DNA of 9,193 nt from Anaerolineae bacterium (lineage in GTDB: Bacteria > Chloroflexota > Anaerolineae > Aggregatilineales > UBA3940), in NCBI GenBank assembly GCA_016926985.1, contig JAFGNO010000087.1:1-9193 (forward strand). Reading direction: 5' to 3'. The notes below the pieces were generated by a model. The model was not told where the DNA came from. It ran no database searches and was given only the letters and a program-made list of their open reading frames with translations. This document shows positions 1 through 5,679 of the stretch, piece after piece. Numbering within the stretch: position 1 is the first letter of the stretch; each line of letters begins with the position of its first letter. A program made the translations under genes and the position numbers.

Positions 1-58
1 GCTTAGAATAGCACAAGGTGGCGATTTTGGAAATTTGTAGGATACTCTTTCCCCGATG

Positions 59-70
59 TTGAGCGCTCAA
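59..70. repeat. 12-bp perfect palindrome before mgsA
   Basis: The sequence TTGAGCGCTCAA is identical to its own reverse complement. It lies directly upstream of the first possible mgsA start and its ribosome binding site. It could be a repressor-type operator or a chance palindrome. I found no convincing -35/-10 pair in bases 1-58, so its relation to a promoter cannot be judged. The first 58 bases otherwise show no gene. Confidence 0.35.
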
Positions 71-83
71 AATGGAGAAACGC

Positions 84-449
84 ATGAAAACAATTGCATT
101 AATTGCCCACGACGGCAAAAAGGATGCAATGCTGGATTTTGTGAGAGCACATCAGGATATCCTGAGCAGGTTCCGCCTCATCGGCACCGGGACCACCGGC
201 AAACTGATACAGGAACATACCGGGATGCCGGTTGAACGAATGATGTCAGGCCCGGTGGGTGGGGATGTGCAGATCGCCTCCAGGGTTGTTGAAGGTCATG
301 TTGCTGCTGTGATTTTCTTTGTCGATCAACTGGACAAGCATCCCCATGATCCAGATATTCAAACGCTGCTGCGTTTATGTAATGTGCACAATATTCCACT
401 GGCGACAAATCCCGCCACGGCCCAGTTGATTATTCACGGGGATTTATGA
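84..449 (+). CDS. mgsA: Methylglyoxal synthase
   Basis: Cytosolic lyase that converts dihydroxyacetone phosphate to methylglyoxal and inorganic phosphate, a bypass that relieves phosphosugar build-up. The 121-residue product has the family signatures in order: IALIAHDGKK (4-13), GTGTTG (34-39, phosphate binding), SGPVGGD (55-61), and the block from D81 through HPHDPD (86-91) to IPLATN (104-109). Asp61, Asp81, His88 and Asp91 align with the conserved acidic and His residues of the E. coli enzyme, so it should be active. An in-frame ATG lies four codons upstream at 72. The ATG at 84 is preferred because GGAG (74-77) sits 6 nt before it and MKTIALIAHD matches the usual N-terminus of Bacillus-type enzymes. 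It is slightly shorter at the C-terminus than the E. coli protein. The methyltransferase gene follows after 27 nt and may be cotranscribed. Confidence 0.95.
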   Translation: MKTIALIAHDGKKDAMLDFVRAHQDILSRFRLIGTGTTGKLIQEHTGMPVERMMSGPVGGDVQIASRVVEGHVAAVIFFVDQLDKHPHDPDIQTLLRLCNVHNIPLATNPATAQLIIHGDL

Positions 450-476
450 CCGGGGCTGCTGCGCTGGGTAGCTGAT

Positions 477-1331
477 ATGTCTGGAACAGCTTATGCCCTG
501 GTTATTCTGGCCTGCGTGGGCATTCTTGGGGTGCTTTTCTACTGGCAGATTCTTCTGGCAGAAGGGGCATACCTGGGCCAGCGGGTAGTGACCTGGCTTT
601 ACGATATCTATGCTGCCCGCTATGATGCGATCAAACAGTATGACAGCAATATGGAGGCCCTTTTTCTTGGAATCCCTTTAGGGAACACCCTTTCCGGTTA
701 TCCAGCGCCGCTGGTACTGGATGTCGGGACCGGTACCGGCAGATTGGCCGTTGTATTGTTGGCTGAGCCCTCGTTTCAGGGCCGGCTGATTGGGATCGAT
801 GCTTCCCTGCCAATGCTTGAAATTGCGGCGGAGAAAAACCGTTCATACGGTGACAGGGCGATCTTTTTATGGCGCGATGCGCTTTACCTGCCATTCCCGG
901 ATGGTTGTTTTGACTGTGTGACATGCCTGGAAATGCTGGAGTTCACGCCAAGCCCAGAGCAGCAACTCGCGGAAGCAGTCCGGGTTTTGCGCCCTGGTGG
1001 CCTCTTGCTCACTACCCGCCGGCGAGGCAAGAGCGCCCTTCTGATGCCGGGCAAAACGCATAGTAGAATCGCATTTACGGCCCTCCTGGAATATCTGGGT
1101 ATGGAAGATGTCAGCATTCAAGCCTGGCAGGTCGAATACAATCTTGTCTGGGCAGTTAAGGCGGGTAGCTCCTCCCCACAGGCTAATTTCCTTGAATCAG
1201 TGCTGATCTGTCAGACCTGTGGCTGCACAGACTGGCAACGCAATGGCACAGATCTGGCATGTCGGGTTTGTGGGACAGTTTATCCAATTTGCAGCCGGGT
1301 CATTCACTATCAAAATCAGGGACAAGCATGA
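477..1331 (+). CDS. Membrane-anchored SAM-dependent methyltransferase with C-terminal zinc ribbon
   Basis: A 284-residue protein with three parts. Residues ~5-28 form one hydrophobic segment, a likely membrane anchor. Residues ~76-230 are a class I (Methyltransf_11-like) Rossmann domain: motif I is LDVGTGTGR (81-89), an acidic residue follows the next strand (GIDAS, 106-110), and RVLRPGGLLL (169-178) is the post-motif strand-turn typical of the family. Residues 245-265 hold two CxxC knuckles (C245/C248 and C262/C265), which suggest a zinc ribbon. The substrate is unknown. A quinone, lipid or small-molecule methylase is possible, and the ribbon could bind a protein or nucleic acid. The start has only a weak ribosome binding site (TGGGTAG, 465-471). 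Its stop overlaps the ATG of the next, apparently broken ORF as ATGA, the spacing of a translationally coupled operon. Confidence 0.82.
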   Translation: MSGTAYALVILACVGILGVLFYWQILLAEGAYLGQRVVTWLYDIYAARYDAIKQYDSNMEALFLGIPLGNTLSGYPAPLVLDVGTGTGRLAVVLLAEPSFQGRLIGIDASLPMLEIAAEKNRSYGDRAIFLWRDALYLPFPDGCFDCVTCLEMLEFTPSPEQQLAEAVRVLRPGGLLLTTRRRGKSALLMPGKTHSRIAFTALLEYLGMEDVSIQAWQVEYNLVWAVKAGSSSPQANFLESVLICQTCGCTDWQRNGTDLACRVCGTVYPICSRVIHYQNQGQA

Positions 1332-1421
1332 TAATCTGTCGTTTTGAAGGGAACGCTGTGGCGCGTTACGGGCTGATTGGTGGGAAGGTGGCCTACAGGC
1401 TGGTTGGCGATCCCTGCGCGG

Positions 1422-1456
1422 TGAAGCCGAAAAGAGGGGCGGCAGCGTCGGCTTCA
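1422..1456 (+). repeat. 9-bp perfect inverted repeat upstream of argS
   Basis: TGAAGCCGA (1422-1430) and TCGGCTTCA (1448-1456) are exact reverse complements separated by 17 nt. The repeat ends immediately before a possible extended -10 element. No T-run follows, so it does not look like a standard intrinsic terminator. It could be a weak transcription end for the mgsA-methyltransferase unit or a regulator site for argS. It lies in the part of the remnant ORF that no longer resembles FAH proteins. Confidence 0.5.
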
Positions 1457-1465
1457 TGGTATGAT
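1457..1465 (+). promoter_or_regulatory. Possible extended -10 promoter for argS
   Basis: TGGTATGAT matches the TGn plus TATAAT extended -10 pattern with one deviation in the hexamer. No good -35 hexamer lies 16-18 bp upstream, where the sequence is GC-rich and within an inverted repeat. If used, transcription would start near 1472, about 23 nt before the argS GTG. This is a motif match only. Confidence 0.3.
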
Positions 1466-1494
1466 CTGCGCCTTGGTTAGACTGGAGGAATTGC

Positions 1495-3222
1495 GTGAAA
1501 CGTCCGTCAGCAGTTATCAGCGAACTTGTTGAAGAGGCTCTGAAGCAAGCCCAATCATCTGGTGAACTGCCCCGGTTCAATATACCTGACGTACCCATTA
1601 TCAAGCCCCGCAGCGCTGACCACGGCGACTATGCCACACCGGTTGCCATGCAGCTTGCCAGGGTGACCCGGATGAAACCCGATGCAATTGCCCGGGCATT
1701 GGTGAATCATTTGCCTGCAGACGACCGGGTTGGCAATGTGGAGGCTCAGGGAGGATTTGTCAACTTTCGGCTGGCTACCGCCTGGCTGCAGCAGCAGGTT
1801 GAAGTCATCCTTGAAGATGGTGAGGGTTTTGCCGATTCCAGCGATCACACCGGGCGGCGAGCTCAGGTTGAGTGTGTATCCGCCAATCCAACCGGGCCGA
1901 TCACAGTTGGCCGTGTACGCGGGGGAGTGATGGGGGATACGCTGGCTCGGCTGCTGCGGGCCGCCGGTTACCAGGTTGAGCTTGAATACTATTTCAACAA
2001 TGCCGGGAGACAGATGAGATTGTTGGGGCAGAGTGTTCAGGTGCGATACCTCGAACTCTTAGGCCGTGATGCTGGCTTCCCTGATGATGGCTATCAGGGA
2101 GACTATATTATTGATATTGCCCGGCAGATTGCAGCCGGTCATGGTAGTTCGTTGGCAAATGCTGGATGGGAGGTTTTCAAAGAGCGTGCTGAAGCATATA
2201 TCTTCAGCATGATCAGGGCCTCGTTGAAACGAATTGGCATCGTTTTTGACAGCTATTTCAACGAAAACTCGTTGTATGAAGATGGTTCAGTATGGGCGGT
2301 GCTTGAGGCACTTCGTCAGAAAGGCCTGGTCTATGAAGCCCGGGCTCCTGAATGCGACGACGACTACGATGGGCGCCCGGATGAAGAGGACCTGGAGGTC
2401 ACTGCTGAGGGTATTGCTACCTGGATTCGGATGCGCTCTCTTCGCGATGTGAGCAAGGACAAGGCCATCATCAAGTTCAGTGGAGAGCCAACCTACCGCC
2501 TTCCTGACACAGCTTACCACATCAATAAGCTGGAGCGGGGATTCGACCTGTTGGTGAACATTCTTGGTGCGGACCATATTGAAGAGGCCAAGGATGTAAA
2601 GGCAATGGTCGCTGCGCTGGGCTATGATGCAGCTAAAATCCGGGTACCCCTTCACCAGTTTGTCACCATCAGCGAGGGTGGTGAAACGCGCCGTATGAGC
2701 ACGCGAAAAGGGGAGTTTGTGACTCTCGACGAACTGGTGGATGATGTTGGCCCGGATGCTGTGCGCTATTTCATGCTTGCGCGCAGCCCGGAGAGCCACA
2801 TGGATTTTGACCTCGACCTTGCCCGCAGGCAGTCCAATGAGAACCCGGTCTACTATATTCAGAATGCCCATGTGCGCTGCGCAAGTATTGCGCGGACTGC
2901 TTCTGAACGCTCCCTCAATATGGAGGGAGGAGATGTTGCGCTCCTTACAGATGAGCGCGAGCTGGCGCTGATCCGGAAGTTAGTTGAACTGCCTGAGATC
3001 ATCCACCTCTGTGTAGAGGAGCTTGAGCCACATCGGCTGGCTTTTTGGGCCCATGAAGAACTGGCCCGGACTTTCCACCCGGTTTACGAGGAGATCAGGG
3101 CACTGCATGGCGATGTCCCGGAAAGTCTGGCTAAAGCCCGGCTGAAGCTGTTTGCTGCTGCACGGGTCGTGCTCGCCCGAACACTTGACCTGATGGGCAT
3201 GGGCGCGCCCGACACAATGTGA
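1495..3222 (+). CDS. argS: Arginine--tRNA ligase (class I)
   Basis: Cytosolic enzyme that charges tRNA-Arg with arginine using ATP. The 575-residue length is normal. Residues ~5-92 form the Arg-tRNA-synthetase N-terminal domain (DYATPVAMQLA, GGFVNFRL). The catalytic core starts at VECVSANPTGP (125-135) and includes YYFNNAGRQM (165-174), the GEPTYRLPDTAYH block (330-342) and GADH (358-361). RRMSTRKG (399-406) is the KMSKS-equivalent loop. DVGPDAVRYFMLARSPESH leads into the DALR anticodon-binding domain (~450-575, NPVYYIQNAHVR). The GTG start is supported by GGAGGA (1484-1489) five bases upstream and by the alignment of the N-terminal domain. The oddity is the HIGH signature, which reads TVGR (137-140) where most ArgRS have HVGH, so both histidines are replaced. 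Everything else looks functional. dcd follows after 57 nt. Confidence 0.95.
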   Translation: MKRPSAVISELVEEALKQAQSSGELPRFNIPDVPIIKPRSADHGDYATPVAMQLARVTRMKPDAIARALVNHLPADDRVGNVEAQGGFVNFRLATAWLQQQVEVILEDGEGFADSSDHTGRRAQVECVSANPTGPITVGRVRGGVMGDTLARLLRAAGYQVELEYYFNNAGRQMRLLGQSVQVRYLELLGRDAGFPDDGYQGDYIIDIARQIAAGHGSSLANAGWEVFKERAEAYIFSMIRASLKRIGIVFDSYFNENSLYEDGSVWAVLEALRQKGLVYEARAPECDDDYDGRPDEEDLEVTAEGIATWIRMRSLRDVSKDKAIIKFSGEPTYRLPDTAYHINKLERGFDLLVNILGADHIEEAKDVKAMVAALGYDAAKIRVPLHQFVTISEGGETRRMSTRKGEFVTLDELVDDVGPDAVRYFMLARSPESHMDFDLDLARRQSNENPVYYIQNAHVRCASIARTASERSLNMEGGDVALLTDERELALIRKLVELPEIIHLCVEELEPHRLAFWAHEELARTFHPVYEEIRALHGDVPESLAKARLKLFAAARVVLARTLDLMGMGAPDTM

Positions 3223-3279
3223 GACATTACAGGTGACAGCAGATAATCAATTCCTCACAGATAATGCAAAGGGTACTCA

Positions 3280-3834
3280 ATGGGACTGAAGGCAGATAGC
3301 TGGATTAAACGGATGTCACTGGAACATCGGATGATTGATCCGTTTATTGAGGGGCAGGTCAGAGAGGGGGTTATCTCCTATGGCGTGTCTTCATACGGGT
3401 ATGACATCCGGATTGCTGATGAGTTCAAGGTCTTTACCAATGTGAACACCACAATTGTTGATCCAAAGGCATTTGATCCGGGTACATATGTCGATATCAA
3501 GGGCGACGTATGTATTATCCCTCCCAATTCGTTTGTTCTTGCGCATTCAATTGAGACCATGCGCATGCCACGCAACGTGACCGGCATTGTGTTGTGCAAA
3601 TCCACCTACATTCGCGCAGGTGTCCTGATCCCCACCACAGTGCTCGAAGCCGGGTGGGAAGGGATTATTACTCTGGAGATAAGCAACGTGACCCCTCTCC
3701 CGGCCAAGATCTATGCCAGGGAAGGTATTGCCCAGGTCCTGTTTTTCGAAGGCGATGAGACCTGCGATACCAGCTACGCCGACCGAAAAGGCAAATACCA
3801 GAATCAGAAAGGTGTGGTTTTACCGCGTGTCTAG
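3280..3834 (+). CDS. dcd: dCTP deaminase
   Basis: Deaminates dCTP to dUTP, supplying dUMP for thymidylate synthesis. It is a cytosolic homotrimer of the dUTPase fold. The 184-residue product spans the whole family: SSYGYDIRIADEF (37-49), PNSFVLAHSIE (82-92), CKSTYIRAGV (106-115), GWEGIITLEISN (125-136) and a C-terminal TSYADRKGKYQNQKGVVLPR. Glu133 in TLEISN aligns with the catalytic glutamate (Glu138 in E. coli), and K107/S108 with the nucleotide-binding Arg/Ser pair. The KSTY variety occurs in many non-enterobacterial enzymes. I cannot exclude the bifunctional deaminase/dUTPase subtype from this alone. AAAGGG (3268-3273) lies 6 nt before the ATG. The 57-nt gap after argS shows no terminator, so the two are probably cotranscribed. 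Confidence 0.95.
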   Translation: MGLKADSWIKRMSLEHRMIDPFIEGQVREGVISYGVSSYGYDIRIADEFKVFTNVNTTIVDPKAFDPGTYVDIKGDVCIIPPNSFVLAHSIETMRMPRNVTGIVLCKSTYIRAGVLIPTTVLEAGWEGIITLEISNVTPLPAKIYAREGIAQVLFFEGDETCDTSYADRKGKYQNQKGVVLPRV

Positions 3835-3849
3835 GAACGGCGCGTGTCA

Positions 3850-3870
3850 ATCAAATGATGCCGATTTGAT
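3850..3870 (+). repeat. AT-rich inverted repeat after dcd
   Basis: ATCAAAT (3850-3856) and ATTTGAT (3864-3870) are exact reverse complements around a 7-nt spacer. The stem is weak and no T-run follows, so it is a poor terminator. The right arm overlaps the proposed -35 of the downstream AMMECR1 promoter, so an operator role is possible. Confidence 0.3.
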
Positions 3871-3895
3871 CCTTTGCTTCCTGTGGGCATAGAAT
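3866..3895 (+). promoter_or_regulatory. Candidate sigma70-type promoter for the AMMECR1 gene
   Basis: TTGATC (3866-3871) and TAGAAT (3890-3895) are separated by 18 bp. They match the consensus at 4/6 and 5/6 positions. Transcription would start near 3902, leaving a leader of about 34 nt before the ATG at 3936. The 101-nt gap after dcd fits an independent transcription unit. Confidence 0.4.
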
Positions 3896-3935
3896 GACTC
3901 TATTCAGAGTGGTTACAAGCGGATAGGCAGCAATT

Positions 3936-4532
3936 ATGGACAAGCAAGAGAATACATTCAGCCCTGAGCTGCGACACGATATGCTGGATATCGCCAGACA
4001 ATCGATCCGGGCAGCTGCAGCAGGCAAACCAATGCCATCGGTTGACACGGAACACATCAACCCACTGCTTCTGGAGCCAGGAGCTTGTTTTGTTACGTTG
4101 CACAGGAAGGATGGGTCTCTGAGAGGCTGCACGGGGATTCTGGTTGCCGAACTGCCACTGATCGAGGAACTGATCAGGACAGCCGGGCGGACAGCCCTCC
4201 GCGATCCACGCTTTCACCCGGTACAACCGGACGAAGTTGATGACCTGATAATTGAAATTTCTGTGCTTACCCCGCCGCAGCCACTTGTCCTTGCCAGGCC
4301 GGAAGATTTACCCCGGCTGATTCGCCCCGGTATTGATGGAGTAACCCTCTCCCGCGGATATCACCGGGCGACCTTTCTTCCACAGGTGTGGGAAAAAATC
4401 CCGGACCCCGTGCGCTTCCTTGATATGCTGTGCCAGAAGATGGGGCTGGAACCCGGCGCCTGGCGCTATCCGACCATGCAAGCAGAAGTCTATCAGGTTG
4501 AAGAGTTCTCAGAAATGGAAGAGAGGCTATAG
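3936..4532 (+). CDS. AMMECR1-domain protein (AmmeMemoRadiSam system protein A)
   Basis: A 198-residue protein made almost entirely of one AMMECR1 domain. Family landmarks are the N-terminal helix ELRHDMLDIARQSIRAA (11-27), the signature GSLRGCTG (60-67, usually LRGCIG), TALRDPRFHPV (86-96), the strand LIIEISVLTPPQP (104-116), IRPGIDGVTL (129-138), ATFLPQVWEKIPDP (145-158) and a C-terminal AWRYPTMQAEVYQVEEF. The domain is widespread in archaea, bacteria and eukaryotes. In many prokaryotes it neighbours a Memo-like protein and a radical SAM protein, neither of which is in this window. Its biochemical role is unsettled. The invariant Cys of LRGC (C65) suggests a catalytic or metal-binding function, but that is inference. 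No signal peptide is seen. The start is supported by GGATAGG (3921-3927) 8 nt upstream. Confidence 0.9.
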   Translation: MDKQENTFSPELRHDMLDIARQSIRAAAAGKPMPSVDTEHINPLLLEPGACFVTLHRKDGSLRGCTGILVAELPLIEELIRTAGRTALRDPRFHPVQPDEVDDLIIEISVLTPPQPLVLARPEDLPRLIRPGIDGVTLSRGYHRATFLPQVWEKIPDPVRFLDMLCQKMGLEPGAWRYPTMQAEVYQVEEFSEMEERL

Positions 4533-4547
4533 AAAACTCTATGCCTC
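4523..4547 (+). terminator. Hairpin overlapping the AMMECR1 stop codon, likely terminator
   Basis: GAGGC (4523-4527), one bulged T, and ATAGA (4529-4533) pair with TCTAT (4538-4542) and GCCTC (4543-4547) around an AAAC loop, giving 10 bp with one bulge. The stop codon TAG (4530-4532) is in the stem. The following CCTTCTCTCC is pyrimidine-rich but lacks a true T-run. It lies between two convergent genes, which supports a termination role, perhaps in both directions. No other structure was seen in the 75-nt convergent gap. Confidence 0.5.
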
Positions 4548-4607
4548 CCTTCTCTCCAGATTGCGCTTCAGAATCCAGTTGCGCACCGGACACAGCCCAC
4601 AAAGATA

Positions 4608-5420
4608 TCAGCCGTCAACTGCTTCTCCAGTTGGGGTAGGTGTGGGCGTCAATGTTGAGCCTGGTGTGCTTGTTGGCACAGGCAGAATATCGTCCCAATC
4701 AATCGGGTCAGCAGGTAGATAAAACACGGCCCTTGTATGATCATCAAAGATTATCTCATCTCCGTTAAGCAGGATGAAACGGTGCATCCCGGGCCGGGCG
4801 ATGTATTCGCCATCCGTATTAATAAACCCCCCTGAGTCAAACCTGTAAAATGTGGCGTATTTAAATTCGCTGGCTGTAGCCCAACCCAATTGCTGGCGCT
4901 GCTGTTCAGTCAGGTTTTCCCTCCACACTTTTCCAAATCCACGCGTTGGTTGATAAAGATCATCAGAGGGTGGTACATAGTCCGGGTCCCGTACCATATC
5001 TATACTCTCGTCAAACACATCTGGGAAAATCATCCACTTACCGACCAGTCCATTGCTGTCCAGTATGGCAACCCAGATTTCACCCGAACCCACTTCAAAA
5101 GGTTGTAGTTCCAGACACCGGTAGTCAGGAGCCACACCCACCCACAGCATGAAACCATTTTCAAATGTCTGCTCAACGATCTCGCTTTTACAGATGTACG
5201 GATTGGGAAGCTGAATCATGAGGCCGTTGCTTTCTTGCTCGGTTGGTTCTGCAGTTTCCTGAGGATTGCCGGCCTCGGTTGGTGCTGGTGTGGTTGTGAT
5301 CAGCACATAGTAGGGCTGGTCAGTTGGTGTATCGGCAGTTGGCTGCTGATTGCAGGAAGCCAGTAAACCTGCCCCTAATAGCAACACGAAGATAGCAAAA
5401 ATACGCGCCATTCGAATCAT
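4608..5420 (-). CDS. Secreted lipoprotein of unknown function
   Basis: A 270-residue protein with a lipoprotein signal peptide: short basic start (MIRMAR), hydrophobic core (7-20) and lipobox L-A-S-C with the acylated Cys at 23. A Pro/Thr/Glu-rich linker (27-66) leads to a folded region (~67-245) and then a PT-rich low-complexity tail (248-264). The folded part contains FENGFMLWVG (86-95), WVAILDSNGLVGKW (116-129), PTRGFGKVWRENLTEQQ (158-174) and LGWATASEFK (178-187). From memory I associate this RGFGKVW...LGWA pattern with Chloroflexota secreted proteins, but I cannot name a family. C77 and C102 could form a disulfide. The ATG at 5420 is preferred over an in-frame GTG at 5432, because GAGGA lies 5-6 nt before the ATG and the GTG has no good ribosome binding site. 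It is transcribed divergently from the gcv unit and is probably monocistronic. Confidence 0.8.
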   Translation of the reverse strand: MIRMARIFAIFVLLLGAGLLASCNQQPTADTPTDQPYYVLITTTPAPTEAGNPQETAEPTEQESNGLMIQLPNPYICKSEIVEQTFENGFMLWVGVAPDYRCLELQPFEVGSGEIWVAILDSNGLVGKWMIFPDVFDESIDMVRDPDYVPPSDDLYQPTRGFGKVWRENLTEQQRQQLGWATASEFKYATFYRFDSGGFINTDGEYIARPGMHRFILLNGDEIIFDDHTRAVFYLPADPIDWDDILPVPTSTPGSTLTPTPTPTGEAVDG

Positions 5421-5449
5421 CAATATCCTCACATTTCATCTCGACAAGT

Positions 5450-5466
5450 CCTGCAATTGTAGCAGG
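5450..5466. repeat. Inverted repeat framing the lipoprotein -10 box
   Basis: CCTGC (5450-5454) and GCAGG (5462-5466) are exact inverted repeats spaced by 7 bp. The spacer contains the proposed - strand -10 hexamer TACAAT. Its placement would suit a repressor operator for the lipoprotein gene. The arms are short, so chance is a real alternative. Confidence 0.3.
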
Positions 5467-5485
5467 GGCACACAATAGGTGCGAA
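5456..5485 (-). promoter_or_regulatory. Candidate promoter for the lipoprotein gene
   Basis: On the - strand, TTCGCA (5485-5480) and TACAAT (5461-5456) are separated by 18 bp. The -10 matches consensus at 5/6 positions and the -35 at 4/6. Transcription would start near 5449, leaving a leader of about 30 nt before the ATG at 5420. Confidence 0.45.
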
Positions 5486-5494
5486 CACCGGTCG

Positions 5495-5523
5495 TTGACA
5501 GGGCCACATCGCATGTTTACAAT
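5495..5523 (+). promoter_or_regulatory. Strong sigma70-type promoter for the glycine riboswitch-gcv operon
   Basis: TTGACA (5495-5500) is a perfect -35 hexamer. A 17-bp spacer leads to TACAAT (5518-5523), a 5/6 match to the -10 consensus. Transcription would begin near 5530. This is the best promoter in the window and the only good one I see between the lipoprotein gene and the riboswitch. It implies a leader of about 150 nt before the first aptamer and about 415 nt before gcvH. Confidence 0.7.
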
Positions 5524-5536
5524 ATGGTCAACTAGT

Positions 5537-5586
5537 GCAGCTGGGCGCAAACAAGCCCACAGACAGCCAGTTCTGTGCCCAACTGC
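5537..5586 (+). other. Leader stem-loop 1 with alternative pairing
   Basis: GCAGCTGGGC (5537-5546) pairs with GCCCAACTGC (5577-5586) as 10 bp with one C-A mismatch. An inner hairpin ACAGA/TCTGT (5559-5563 / 5572-5576) abuts it. TGGGC (5542-5546) could instead pair with a nearer GCCCA (5555-5559). It begins only a few bases after the predicted transcription start. I do not recognise a known RNA family. Confidence 0.4.
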
Positions 5587-5589
5587 TAA

Positions 5590-5641
5590 AGTGTTTCGCA
5601 AACAGCCCTCAATCACGGCCCTATTTAAGCTGCGAAACACT
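5590..5641 (+). repeat. 11-bp perfect inverted repeat in the gcv leader
   Basis: AGTGTTTCGCA (5590-5600) and TGCGAAACACT (5631-5641) are exact reverse complements with a 30-nt spacer. GCT (5585-5587) and AGC (5642-5644) extend the pairing past a 2-nt bulge. As RNA it would make a stable stem with a large loop. As DNA it could be two binding half-sites, with centres 41 bp apart, near four helical turns. No T-run follows on the + strand, so it is not a terminator. It lies between the promoter and the riboswitch and belongs to neither. Confidence 0.55.
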
Positions 5642-5649
5642 AGCCATAG

Positions 5650-5668
5650 GCTGCTGGATATTGGCAGC
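5650..5668 (+). other. Leader stem-loop 3
   Basis: GCTGC (5650-5654) and GCAGC (5664-5668) form a 5-bp stem with a 9-nt loop just upstream of the first glycine aptamer. It is short. It also competes with a 4-bp AGCC/GGCT hairpin (5642-5645 / 5649-5652). Confidence 0.3.
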
Positions 5669-5679
5669 TGTAGCAAACT

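Larger units (their letters stand above)
1328..1480 (+). pseudogene. Remnant of a fumarylacetoacetate hydrolase family gene (N-terminus only)
   Basis: A 50-codon ORF whose ATG overlaps the methyltransferase stop (ATGA). Residues 1-30, beginning MIICRFEG and including ARYGLIGG and LVGDPC, resemble the short N-terminal domain that precedes the catalytic domain in FAH-family proteins (pattern: VRFxxxG, RYGvleg, v..l.GDPF). After GDPC the similarity stops. The remaining 20 residues are Ala/Lys-rich and overlap an inverted repeat, and a TAG at 1478-1480 ends the frame 14 nt before argS. The ~200-residue catalytic domain, with its metal-binding acidic residues, is absent. I infer an intact gene once coupled to the methyltransferase lost its body by deletion. 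The family match is from memory of the domain pattern. A genuine small protein is the alternative. Confidence 0.5.

Noticed and set aside
1..58. Promoter for mgsA
   Set aside because: Weak -10-like hexamers (TAGGAT, GATACT) near 38-46 have no matching -35 at 16-18 bp.
72..86. ATG at 72 as the mgsA start
   Set aside because: The ATG at 84 has GGAG at ideal spacing, and the product then begins like known MgsA proteins. The upstream ATG remains possible but is less supported.
2287..2871. 194-codon - strand ORF
   Set aside because: It is antisense to the conserved catalytic core of argS and has no recognisable domains.
4420..4722. 100-codon + strand ORF across the convergent gap
   Set aside because: It overlaps the ends of the AMMECR1 and lipoprotein genes in the wrong frame or strand and gives a low-complexity product.
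5418..5432. GTG at 5432 as the lipoprotein start
   Set aside because: It has no good ribosome binding site. The ATG at 5420 has GAGGA at proper spacing and still gives a complete signal peptide.
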